43,725 nucleotides of DNA from Burkholderiales bacterium. GTDB lineage: Bacteria; Pseudomonadota; Gammaproteobacteria; Burkholderiales; Burkholderiaceae_C. Where the stretch lies: NCBI GenBank assembly GCA_947372465.1, contig CANBTT010000022.1, forward strand, positions 1 to 43,725. Reading direction: 5' to 3'. Of the stretch, positions 16,688 through 24,459 are shown one piece after another (position 1 is the first letter of the stretch; every line of letters begins with the position of its first letter). The notes below the pieces were generated by a model. The model worked only from the letters and a program-made list of their open reading frames with translations. It was not told where the DNA came from and made no database searches. A program made the translations under genes and the position numbers.

Positions 16688-16717
16688 CCTTTCCTTTCCT
16701 TTCCTTTTCTTTTCTTT
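16688..16717. repeat. CCTTT/CTTTT simple-sequence tract at the yedK stop codon
   Basis: Three CCTTT units, then CCTTTT, CTTTT and CTTT form a 30-base uninterrupted pyrimidine strand. It begins within the yedK stop codon (16716-16718) and extends into its 3' untranslated region. Such tracts are prone to slippage and can adopt unusual DNA structures. Confidence 0.8.
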
Positions 16718-17426
16718 AAAAAAGTGAACCCTGTGCGCTTGATGCATCCAGGGCACCCGGCTCGCTTGGCGCCTTCACACGTCTTTCTTTGGGTGCGGGT
16801 GAACTGATCAATTCTGGCATGTAGGCACCCGTTAAAAGCGCCTGGGCTTTCGCATGTGTTGCGGTGAGCCAAAGATCAAACTGATCCACGGTGAGCACCA
16901 AAGGGCTTCTTTTTTCCTCTCCAGGCGCGTGCATTTTGTTCATCACCGGATGCGCATCCGCGTTCAAGGTGAGCATGGTGAAGGAGTCAATGCCTTGAGG
17001 ACTGGCGTCTTTGCCTTGGCTGTGCCAACGCTCCCAAAGACAGGCCACGCCAAAAGGCTCACGGCTTTTGAGTTGGATGCGATGTCGAACGATCTGTCCG
17101 GTTTCATAGCAGGGCTCAAAAAAATCATCCAGGAGCACCACCGCAAAGCGTCTCTCGCGGTACGCACCTTGAAAGCTGGGCTTGTCTTGAATCGTTTCAG
17201 ACCGGGCGTTGTAGGTGTGGCGAGCAATTTTTTCATCCTTGGCCCAAGCGGGAATCAGCCCAAATTGCGCCAAAGAAATGGCCTCTTCAATTTGGCCCGC
17301 TTTGGCCTTCAGAATCGGCGCCTCAAAACCTGGATAGGCTTCTTGGGGATGGTTTTTAGGGACTTGTTTTTTTAGCTTGCGCTCAAACCATTCCCCTTGA
17401 CTTGTGGATGAAAAATTGGTGCACAT
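16716..17426 (-). CDS. yedK: Abasic-site processing protein, SRAP family (YedK/HMCES)
   Basis: SRAP proteins form a covalent thiazolidine link with abasic sites in single-stranded DNA and shield them. The catalytic cysteine must be residue 2 after Met removal, so the start is ATG 17426 (MCTNFSS) and not the upstream in-frame codon. Other active-site residues are recognisable: Asn73 in YNARSET, Glu104 in DDFFEPCYE and His166 in VMNKMHAPGEEKR, close to Cys2/Asn75/Glu105/His160 of E. coli YedK. The product is 236 residues with a basic, Ala/Pro-rich tail. It is convergent with the nucleotidase gene and lies downstream of the AT-rich hydrolase gene on the same strand. Confidence 0.92.
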   Translation of the reverse strand: MCTNFSSTSQGEWFERKLKKQVPKNHPQEAYPGFEAPILKAKAGQIEEAISLAQFGLIPAWAKDEKIARHTYNARSETIQDKPSFQGAYRERRFAVVLLDDFFEPCYETGQIVRHRIQLKSREPFGVACLWERWHSQGKDASPQGIDSFTMLTLNADAHPVMNKMHAPGEEKRSPLVLTVDQFDLWLTATHAKAQALLTGAYMPELISSPAPKERRVKAPSEPGALDASSAQGSLF

Positions 17427-17527
17427 GACAGCTTGCAAATTAAAAAGCGTGAAAGACCCGATCTGACGGCTCTTGCCACTGGTCCAAGAAGATGACTTGT
17501 ATCAACATCATTGTGTTGCAAAACAAA

Positions 17528-18847
17528 TCATTGTCGATAAAGTACATTTGTCCAAAATGAATTAAAGACAGAATACATCTCTGGTTTACAGTAATAATCC
17601 CATGAATAAACATTGAACGGTCCGCCCGTTGTTACCGCCCCTTGTGTCGTATTCAATGTCCAGTTATAGAAAAAGGTGCCATTGATTTTAGGCAGATTGG
17701 TCGTAATTTCTTTTAATGAACCCTGAACAAATGCTTTGTTCGAAATGGGATCTGGCGAACTCGTTGCCGACAGATTTCCTCCATAATATGCATTGTTGCC
17801 AAGCTCCGTAAAATACAAAGGGATACTGGGATTAGAGGTAGAAAAACTCCTCACCAATGCCTCATCGTTGTTTTTAAAGTAGTCCTGCCTCCAAGCTGCT
17901 AAAACCGAATCCACCGTATAGGTTTGCGCCGACATTAATCTTGGATACGCACTTATTCCCATGAAGTCTAGCAGCGAGAGTGTTGCTTTGGGAATATTCA
18001 AGAATTCATTATCAGATGAATTACCTCCTAAAAGTCCACCCGCGTTGAATCCAATTTTACCGGTGAAATTTTTCTTCAATGCAGCTATTAAATTGGCCCA
18101 ATAATTTGTATAAGCAGGATGGGTCGTCATTGAACTTAATTCATTGGTGATCAAAAAATTACTCACGCCTTGAGTTTGTAAAATTGGAGCAATTTGATTC
18201 AAGACTGAAGTGTAATTATTGAACCACAATTGTGGATCCGTGGGCGCGAGCTGTTGCCAATTCAGTCCATTGACATCACCCACCATCACCAAGGGTTTAA
18301 ACCATACGTCAAACCCCAGTGATTTAGCCGTTTGAAGCACATCGGTTAATTGAGTCAATGATTGATAAATCCTGATATCGTTTCCAGTCAGACTTGAAGT
18401 CATAAGTTGAAAATCTACAACAATAGAATTTGCTCCGGTTAAATTTTTCATGGCAGTTAAACTGTTCACCGTTTCGCCATGACTTCTATAACTCCACAAA
18501 GATACTGTGAATCCGTTGGCAAGCGGTAATTTAACATTGCTTGCTCCACCAACACTTACAACAGAACCAACAGTAACAACAACATTTGTGTAGTTCCCAA
18601 TGCTGGAGTTAACTGAAGGGATGATCAATTGATTGTTTAACGAGTTGTACAGGTCAACGGTTCCATTTGCAACACCAGATCCAACACTTACTACATTGCC
18701 AACATTTATAACGACATTTGAATATGTGGTTTGGCCAAGCAAGACCGACTCAATCTTGAGTTGATTCGTTTTCGGATCGTAGATATCCGCAGCATGAGCA
18801 CATGAGAGATCAATTAAAAAAGTTATCAGTAACAAGAGCTTTTTCAT
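17528..18847 (-). CDS. Secreted TIM-barrel glycoside hydrolase-like protein with duplicated N-terminal module
   Basis: A 439-residue protein with signal peptide MKKLLLLITFLIDLSCAHA, then two copies of a 35-residue module (residues 23-57 and 67-101), then a catalytic-looking barrel at about 110-439. The barrel has FDVWFKPLVMVGD, FLITNELSSM (Glu236, candidate acid/base), FMGISAYPRL and PLYFTELGNN (Glu348, candidate nucleophile). This arrangement recalls clan GH-A and particularly GH113-like beta-mannanases, but family membership and substrate are not certain. Codons and intergenic flanks are clearly more AT-rich than neighbours, suggesting acquisition by transfer. ATG 18847 is chosen over 18871 because it gives a normal signal peptide; neither has a clear ribosome site. 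Confidence 0.75.
   Translation of the reverse strand: MKKLLLLITFLIDLSCAHAADIYDPKTNQLKIESVLLGQTTYSNVVINVGNVVSVGSGVANGTVDLYNSLNNQLIIPSVNSSIGNYTNVVVTVGSVVSVGGASNVKLPLANGFTVSLWSYRSHGETVNSLTAMKNLTGANSIVVDFQLMTSSLTGNDIRIYQSLTQLTDVLQTAKSLGFDVWFKPLVMVGDVNGLNWQQLAPTDPQLWFNNYTSVLNQIAPILQTQGVSNFLITNELSSMTTHPAYTNYWANLIAALKKNFTGKIGFNAGGLLGGNSSDNEFLNIPKATLSLLDFMGISAYPRLMSAQTYTVDSVLAAWRQDYFKNNDEALVRSFSTSNPSIPLYFTELGNNAYYGGNLSATSSPDPISNKAFVQGSLKEITTNLPKINGTFFYNWTLNTTQGAVTTGGPFNVYSWDYYCKPEMYSVFNSFWTNVLYRQ
18545..18781 (-). repeat. Two diverged copies of a 35-residue module within the hydrolase gene
   Basis: Copy one is encoded by 18781-18677 and copy two by 18649-18545. Aligned without gaps they share 18 of 35 residues, in the pattern Y-x4-NQLxIxSV-x6-Y-x-NVV-x2-VG-x-VVSVG, separated by nine residues. 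From memory, similar modules occur at the N-termini of other Burkholderiales exported proteins; this was not searched here. Confidence 0.75.
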
Positions 18848-19022
18848 GGAACAACCAGTTATAAATTTCAAAATTGGTACATGAACATCGTTACAAAGTT
18901 TTTCTATGGGTCACCATCTGTTGCCTCTAGCCCCATAGAGAAAACTCGAGCCCTAGGTTCGTGTGACAAGGTTCACAACAAATTCAAGGCCGAAATCCGT
19001 CCAAACCGATGTTTAGGGACAA

Positions 19023-20930
19023 TTATTCCACCGTCACCGACTTGGCCAAGTTCCTTGGTTTGTCGACATCTGAGCCCCTTGCAAGCGCTGTGTGGTAGGC
19101 CAACAACTGCAAAGGCACGACATGCAAAATGGGGGACAACTCGCCGTAATGCTCCGGCATTCGGATCACGTTGAGCCCCTCACTGGACTCGATGTGTGTG
19201 TCCGCATCGGCCAACACATAGAGCACGCCCCCCCTGGCTCGAACCTCTTGCATATTGCTTTTGAGCTTTTCAAGCAACGCGTCGTTGGGGGCCACGGTCA
19301 CGACCGGCATGGCATCCGTCACCAAGGCCAAGGGGCCGTGCTTTAACTCTCCCGCCGGATAGGCCTCCGCATGGATGTAGCTGATCTCTTTGAGCTTCAA
19401 GGCGCCCTCAAGCGCGATCGGATAATGAAGTCCTCGCCCAAGAAAGAGAGCGTTTTCTTTGAGCTTGAACGCTTGCGCCCACGCCATGATTTGTGGCTCC
19501 AAGGCCAAGACCGCCTGAAGGGCAGCGGGCAAATGGCGCATCGCATGCAAATGGCGCGACTCCTCTTTTGCACTCAAATGCCCCTTTGTTTTGGCCAGCA
19601 CCAAGGTGAGCAAAAAGAGCGCGGCCAATTGTGTGGTGAAGGCCTTGGTGGAAGCGACGCCCACTTCAACACCCGCACGCGTGACGTAAGAGAGCGCACA
19701 TTCGCGCACCATGGCCGAGGTCGACACATTGCAAATGCTCAAGGTGTGCGTCATGCCCAAACTTTGCGCATGCTTCAAGGCCGCCAAGGTGTCGGCCGTC
19801 TCTCCAGACTGTGAAATACACACCACCAAGGTGTTCGGATGCGGCACAGACTCTCTGTAGCGGTACTCACTGGCGATCTCAACTTGGGTCGGTATTTTGG
19901 CAATGCTCTCGAGCCAATACTTGGCCGTGCTTGCACTGTAGTAACTCGTTCCACAGGCCAGCAGCAGCACACGATCAACCTCTTCAAACACCGTTTGTGC
20001 ACGCGGTCTCGCCTCTTTTTGTGCTTGATCGATCTCCTTCAAATCAAACAACTCGGGCACGATGCTTTGTACACCCTCCAATGTGTCAGAAATCGCTTGA
20101 GGTTGTTCAAAGATTTCCTTTTGCATGTAATGCTGATAGGGGCCCAATTGCGCCGCTTGCCCAAAGGCGGGCAAGGGCCGCATCACACGCGTGATGCGAG
20201 CCCCCAAGGCACTGATCACCTGAAAGCCATCCAAACGAACATCGATGGTGTCTCCCTCCTCAAGAAACACAAAGGCATCGACCACCCCAGCCAGCGCCAT
20301 CGCGTCGCTCGCCAAATAATGCCCTTGCGTCTCCTTCTTGTGACTGACACCAAACACCAGGGGTGAGCCCGCCCTTGCACCCACCAATCGACCCGGCTCT
20401 AAATTACAAATCACCGCCAAAGCGTAAGCGCCTTTCAATTGGAGCAAAGCATTTTGAAAGGCTCGGTACAAGTCGCCTTGGTACAAAGAGTGAATCAAAT
20501 GCGCAACAACCTCGGTGTCGGTTTGGCTCTCAAACACATAGCCCTTTTGCTTGAGCTCATCTCGCAAGGTCTCATAATTTTCAATGATGCCGTTGTGCAC
20601 CAAACCCACCTGAAGCTTGGCACTCACGCTGAAGTGCGGGTGTGCATTGTCCACGTGAGGCGCACCATGGGTGGCCCAACGCGTGTGTGCAATCCCTAGG
20701 TGGCCCGAGAGTCCATTGCCTGGTTGCGTGGGGAACACTTGCTCGGCAAGCTCGTTGACTCGCGAGGTGCTTCTGGCCCTTTGCAGGCCCGGCAATTGCT
20801 GGAGCTGCGCCTTGGAGGAAAGCACAGCGACACCACAAGAGTCATACCCGCGGTACTCCAACCGGGCCAAGCCCTGCACCAAGACGGGCACCACATTTTG
20901 CGCCGACACGCCAGCCACGATTCCACACAT
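19023..20930 (-). CDS. glmS: Glutamine-fructose-6-phosphate aminotransferase (isomerizing)
   Basis: Makes glucosamine-6-phosphate from fructose-6-phosphate and glutamine, the entry step to amino sugars for peptidoglycan and LPS. The 635-residue enzyme starts MCGIVAG, with Cys2 as the glutaminase nucleophile, and has YRGYDSCG and the HTRWATHG loop. Two SIS domains follow, with [11 protein letters not shown] and [11 protein letters not shown] in the first. The C-terminus [12 protein letters not shown] holds the conserved catalytic tail. It is slightly longer than the 609 residues of E. coli. It follows glmU by 35 bases on the same strand, giving an operon that makes UDP-GlcNAc. No glmS ribozyme is expected or seen. 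Confidence 0.97.
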   Translation of the reverse strand: MCGIVAGVSAQNVVPVLVQGLARLEYRGYDSCGVAVLSSKAQLQQLPGLQRARSTSRVNELAEQVFPTQPGNGLSGHLGIAHTRWATHGAPHVDNAHPHFSVSAKLQVGLVHNGIIENYETLRDELKQKGYVFESQTDTEVVAHLIHSLYQGDLYRAFQNALLQLKGAYALAVICNLEPGRLVGARAGSPLVFGVSHKKETQGHYLASDAMALAGVVDAFVFLEEGDTIDVRLDGFQVISALGARITRVMRPLPAFGQAAQLGPYQHYMQKEIFEQPQAISDTLEGVQSIVPELFDLKEIDQAQKEARPRAQTVFEEVDRVLLLACGTSYYSASTAKYWLESIAKIPTQVEIASEYRYRESVPHPNTLVVCISQSGETADTLAALKHAQSLGMTHTLSICNVSTSAMVRECALSYVTRAGVEVGVASTKAFTTQLAALFLLTLVLAKTKGHLSAKEESRHLHAMRHLPAALQAVLALEPQIMAWAQAFKLKENALFLGRGLHYPIALEGALKLKEISYIHAEAYPAGELKHGPLALVTDAMPVVTVAPNDALLEKLKSNMQEVRARGGVLYVLADADTHIESSEGLNVIRMPEHYGELSPILHVVPLQLLAYHTALARGSDVDKPRNLAKSVTVE

Positions 20931-20965
20931 ACCTCAGCTCCTCATCACCGTTGAAGGTCAATGAC

Positions 20966-22408
20966 CTATTTTTTTACTTTGGTGGGTCGCACCCAATTCA
21001 TGATGCTCACCACTTTGGCCCTGACCACCGTCAAGGCCCCTTTCGCCGTGTCTTTGGTGACGGTTGAACCCGCCCCAATGGTCCCCCCCGCACCCAGCGT
21101 CAAAGGCGCGACCAACACACAGTTGGAGCCCACATGCACATCCGACTCGATCGTGGTGTGGTGCTTGTTCGCGCCATCATAATTGGCCGTGATGCTGCCG
21201 GCCCCATAATTGACCCGCTCGCCAATTGACGCGTCCCCAATGTAGGCCAAGTGATTGGCTTTGGCCCCCTTTGCAAGATGTGCATTTTTGATTTCTACAA
21301 AGTTGCCCACATGCACCTCAGGGCCCAACTGGGCACCCGGTCTGAGCCGAGAAAAGGGGCCAACCCATGCACCTTCGCCCACCACCACGCGCGCGCGCTC
21401 ATCTTGTGCGCTGCCCTCAATGTGGGTGAAGGCCAAGATGCGCGCACCCGCTTTGATGTGCGCGTGCGCAATGACGCAGTTGGCCTCAATGTGCACACCG
21501 CTGTCTAAAACCACTTGGCCGATGAACACACAATTGACATCAATGTGCACATCGCTGCCACAAACCAATTCACCACGGATGTCAATCCTCTGTGGGTCCA
21601 TGAGCCGCACACCTGAGCGCATCAAGGCACCTGCCAATTGTTGCTGGTAGGCTCGCTCCATCTGCGCCAACTGAAGCGGATCGTTCACACCACTGAGCTC
21701 CAAAGCATTCAAGGTGAGATGGCTTTTGATGGCGAGTGCATCGGCATGGGCGAATTTGACCAAATCGGTCAAATAGTATTCCTGTTGTGCATTGTTGGGC
21801 TCAAGTCGTTTGAGCCAGGGCTTCAAAAGCCGATTGGGCACCACCATCACGCCCGAATAGACTTCCTGGATGGCCTTTTCTTGAGGGCTTGCATCTTTTT
21901 CTTCAACGATGGCCCGGATCTCACCCCGTTCAGACCCTGGCCTTGTCTCGCCCCTCACAATGCGGCCGTAGCCCTGGGGTTCTTCAATGTGCAAAGTCAA
22001 AAGCGCCAAGTGCTTGCCTTCTGAGGCGGTGATCAGTTGCCTCAAGGTCTCCAACTCGATCAAAGGCACATCGCCTGACAACACAAGCGTCAGACCGTCA
22101 TCGGCCAAGAGGGGGGCAGCGGTCTGCAGCGCATGGCCCGTGCCCAATTGGGGCTCTTGCAGCGCAAATTGAAGTCCGTTGGTGTCTGCCAGCGCATCCT
22201 TCACCTGCTGAGCACCGTGCCCAACCACCACGACCTTGCTTCTTGCCCCCAAGGCTTGGGCCACCTTGATCACGTGTGCGATCAGGGTTTGACCCCCAAG
22301 GGTGTGCAAGACCTTGGGGAGATGACTTTTCATGCGCGTGCCCTTGCCGCCTGCCATAATCACCACATCCAAGGGGCTTGGTGGATTTTGAGTCTGTCTT
22401 AGCTGCAT
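20966..22408 (-). CDS. glmU: Bifunctional UDP-N-acetylglucosamine pyrophosphorylase / glucosamine-1-phosphate N-acetyltransferase
   Basis: Performs the last two steps to UDP-GlcNAc. The N-terminal uridyltransferase domain (about 1-245) begins with the nucleotide loop MAGGKGTRMKSHLPKVLH. The C-terminal half is a left-handed beta-helix of hexapeptide repeats containing the acetyltransferase site AKANHLAYIGDASIG. The 480-residue length is close to the usual 455-470. The start is ATG 22408; a short Gln/Pro-rich N-terminal extension precedes the core. It is upstream partner of glmS and divergent from the DUF6279 lipoprotein gene. Confidence 0.97.
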   Translation of the reverse strand: MQLRQTQNPPSPLDVVIMAGGKGTRMKSHLPKVLHTLGGQTLIAHVIKVAQALGARSKVVVVGHGAQQVKDALADTNGLQFALQEPQLGTGHALQTAAPLLADDGLTLVLSGDVPLIELETLRQLITASEGKHLALLTLHIEEPQGYGRIVRGETRPGSERGEIRAIVEEKDASPQEKAIQEVYSGVMVVPNRLLKPWLKRLEPNNAQQEYYLTDLVKFAHADALAIKSHLTLNALELSGVNDPLQLAQMERAYQQQLAGALMRSGVRLMDPQRIDIRGELVCGSDVHIDVNCVFIGQVVLDSGVHIEANCVIAHAHIKAGARILAFTHIEGSAQDERARVVVGEGAWVGPFSRLRPGAQLGPEVHVGNFVEIKNAHLAKGAKANHLAYIGDASIGERVNYGAGSITANYDGANKHHTTIESDVHVGSNCVLVAPLTLGAGGTIGAGSTVTKDTAKGALTVVRAKVVSIMNWVRPTKVKK

Positions 22409-22522
22409 GTCTTGTTTTCTTTGTTCAACATCACTTTATTTAACTCTTCAACGCGCCAATCGCGTCCCTTCAGCACCATGCTTATTATCGACACACTGAA
22501 CGGCTCAAGAAGTGCTCGCGCA

Positions 22523-23410
22523 ATGAATTATGCCCGCAAAGCGGTCTTGGGATTGTTTTGCGTGCTGAGTCTGAGCGCTTGCAGTCTTTTGGAATCCTTG
22601 TACGAGAACAGCCCGCAACTCCTATTTTGGTGGCTCGACAGCTATTTGGACTTCAGGAGCGACCAAACCTCAACGGTCAAAGAGGAGCTCAAAGCCCTGC
22701 AAAAGTGGCACCGCGAGACCCAGTTGCCCCAGGCCCTTGGTCTGATCCAGGAGTTGATGCCCGTGTCGCATCTTGAACTCTCCAGCGAACAGACCTGCGG
22801 GGTGGAAAAAAGAGTCCTCCAAACCCTGCCCGAGCTCATTGCACGGCTGGCCCCAAGCATAGCAAGGGTGGCCCCAAGCTTCAGCGCCGAGCAAATCAAA
22901 ACCTTGCAATCGAGTTTTGATAAAAAGAACAAAGAGTGGATCCGTGAGTGGATGAGTGGCACGCCCAGCGAAAGACTCGAACACCAAACGGACAAGGGTC
23001 TGGAGCAAGCGCGCGACTTGTATGGCCGCCTCTCAAACGCACAAAAGTGGACGGTTCAAAATTTGGCTCAAAACGCGGGCTTTGAGCCCCAAAAAACCTT
23101 GGCCATCAAACTCTACCGCCAAGACGAAACCATCAAAGCACTGGAAAAATTGAACCAGCTCAAAACCAAGGCCGATTTGGGCCCGGAGTCGCTTTTAAAA
23201 GAAAGCGAGCTCATCGTTCGCGAATGGCTCAACCGCGCCGCTCAAATCAAAGACCCCGAACTGCTCGAGTACAGTGATCGCCGGCTTAAAGTGAACTGCG
23301 AAGCGGTGGCGGCTTTTCACAACACGACCACACCCGAACAGCGCGCCAAAGCTCGTGCGAAGCTGAAATACTATGAAGGCGTGGTCTTGAAGCTCATAAA
23401 GGCCCACTAG
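22523..23410 (+). CDS. DUF6279-type lipoprotein of unknown function
   Basis: A 295-residue predicted lipoprotein: MNYARKAVLGLFCVLSLSAC ends in lipobox LSAC, with the lipidated cysteine at residue 20. The early segment LLFWWLDSYLDFRSDQ, followed by LKALQKWHRETQLP, is the typical pattern of the DUF6279 lipoproteins common in beta- and gammaproteobacteria. The rest is helical and charged. The function is unknown. ATG 22523 is chosen so that the lipobox sits at a normal distance; an upstream ATG at 22478 and the frame from 22412 would bury it. The stop lies near that of the convergent cyclo-ligase gene. Confidence 0.8.
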   Translation: MNYARKAVLGLFCVLSLSACSLLESLYENSPQLLFWWLDSYLDFRSDQTSTVKEELKALQKWHRETQLPQALGLIQELMPVSHLELSSEQTCGVEKRVLQTLPELIARLAPSIARVAPSFSAEQIKTLQSSFDKKNKEWIREWMSGTPSERLEHQTDKGLEQARDLYGRLSNAQKWTVQNLAQNAGFEPQKTLAIKLYRQDETIKALEKLNQLKTKADLGPESLLKESELIVREWLNRAAQIKDPELLEYSDRRLKVNCEAVAAFHNTTTPEQRAKARAKLKYYEGVVLKLIKAH

Positions 23411-23469
23411 GCCCGCCCAAATTCTCTGGCCTTTGCACCATTCAACTGGGCCGGCGCGTTTTGGTTTCT

Positions 23470-24075
23470 TTAATTGGATCTTTGTGTCATGGGCGCAATG
23501 GGCCACACCACCCCATGCTCATTGAGCAAATTGTCCAGTGGCAAATCAAACTCATCGGGCTCAAAGTCATCCAAATACCCTTGCGCAAAACCGACACCCA
23601 CGGTGTCTGGCCTGGGTGTGAGACTGGCCAAGGTTCGGTCATAAAAACCGCCCCCATACCCCAGTCGGTAGCCCCCAGGCGCATAGCCCAAGCACGGCAC
23701 GAACAAAAGGGTTGGAAAAATCTCTTCTGTGTCTTTGGGCTTGGGGATGTTGTAGGCGTCCTCTTGCATGGGGCAACCGGGGTACCACACATGAAAGCTC
23801 AAAGTCTTGGTCTGTGGATCGACCACGGGCAAACCAATGCGACGTCTGAGCGGCTGATCGAGCAACTCGCCGTCCTCTTTCCATCGGTGCAAAGCGGGCA
23901 AGGGATCAAACTCTCCCTTGATGGGCCAATACGCGCCAATGACCACATCCTCTCTTCCCAGCAGCCAAATGCGCATGGCACGCTGCAGCAACTCTGCGCG
24001 CTCCAATCGATCGGGCATGTCCATGCGAGAGGCGAGCAACTGTTGGCGTAAATTTTGTTTTGATTGATTGGCCAT
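23470..24075 (-). CDS. fau: 5-formyltetrahydrofolate cyclo-ligase
   Basis: ATP-dependent conversion of 5-formyl-THF to 5,10-methenyl-THF, recycling this storage folate. The 201-residue protein shows the conserved LGYAPGGYRLGYGGGFYDRTLA segment in two parts (LGYAPGGYRLGYGGG and FYDR), which forms the ATP and folate site, and GFAQGYLDDF near the C-terminus. In many bacteria this gene sits beside 6S RNA; no 6S-like structure was recognised in the flanks here. It is divergent from slt. Confidence 0.93.
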   Translation of the reverse strand: MANQSKQNLRQQLLASRMDMPDRLERAELLQRAMRIWLLGREDVVIGAYWPIKGEFDPLPALHRWKEDGELLDQPLRRRIGLPVVDPQTKTLSFHVWYPGCPMQEDAYNIPKPKDTEEIFPTLLFVPCLGYAPGGYRLGYGGGFYDRTLASLTPRPDTVGVGFAQGYLDDFEPDEFDLPLDNLLNEHGVVWPIAPMTQRSN

Positions 24076-24459
24076 AAAAAAACAAGATCCCCTAAAGACT
24101 TGGAGGCCGAAAAAAGCCCAGATGTCGAGTGGATGCGTCCACCAAGCTCGGGGCTGTTGCGCCTATTTTTGCACAAATGGCCCCTCCCCCGAAGCTCTAA
24201 GCTTCACGTCCACCTCATTATGGCGCCAAACACGTCTGGCAACACCCCTTGCTAGCTCTTCATGCGCCGTTCAAGCGCCCATCAGGCTCAATTGCAGGCC
24301 CACGGCCCCCCACAAGGGCGATTGTCCCGCGGTTGAAGCTCCTCACATGGAGGCCCTGGCCTTGGACGCACTTTTTGACAGGACTTCACTACAATTGATC
24401 TCCTCGCATACACTCGGTGCTTTCATTGCTTGAAAACATCAAGCCTCCTGAGCCAACTT
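24076..24459. other. Divergent intergenic region fau / slt, no gene recognised
   Basis: This 384-base gap has no convincing ORF or RNA gene. It holds a GAAGCT-CTA-AGCTTC hairpin (24191-24205). A perfect TTGACA (24375-24380) is followed only nine bases later by TACAAT (24390-24395), too close for a standard sigma-70 pair, so promoter assignment for slt is open. Confidence 0.5.

Noticed and set aside
18908..18942. CTATGGG / CCCATAG inverted repeat between the hydrolase gene and glmS as an insertion-element end
   Set aside because: Single 7-bp pair with a 21-base gap, no transposase and no target duplication seen.
24375..24395. TTGACA and TACAAT upstream of slt as a promoter
   Set aside because: The two perfect-looking hexamers are only nine bases apart, too close for one promoter.
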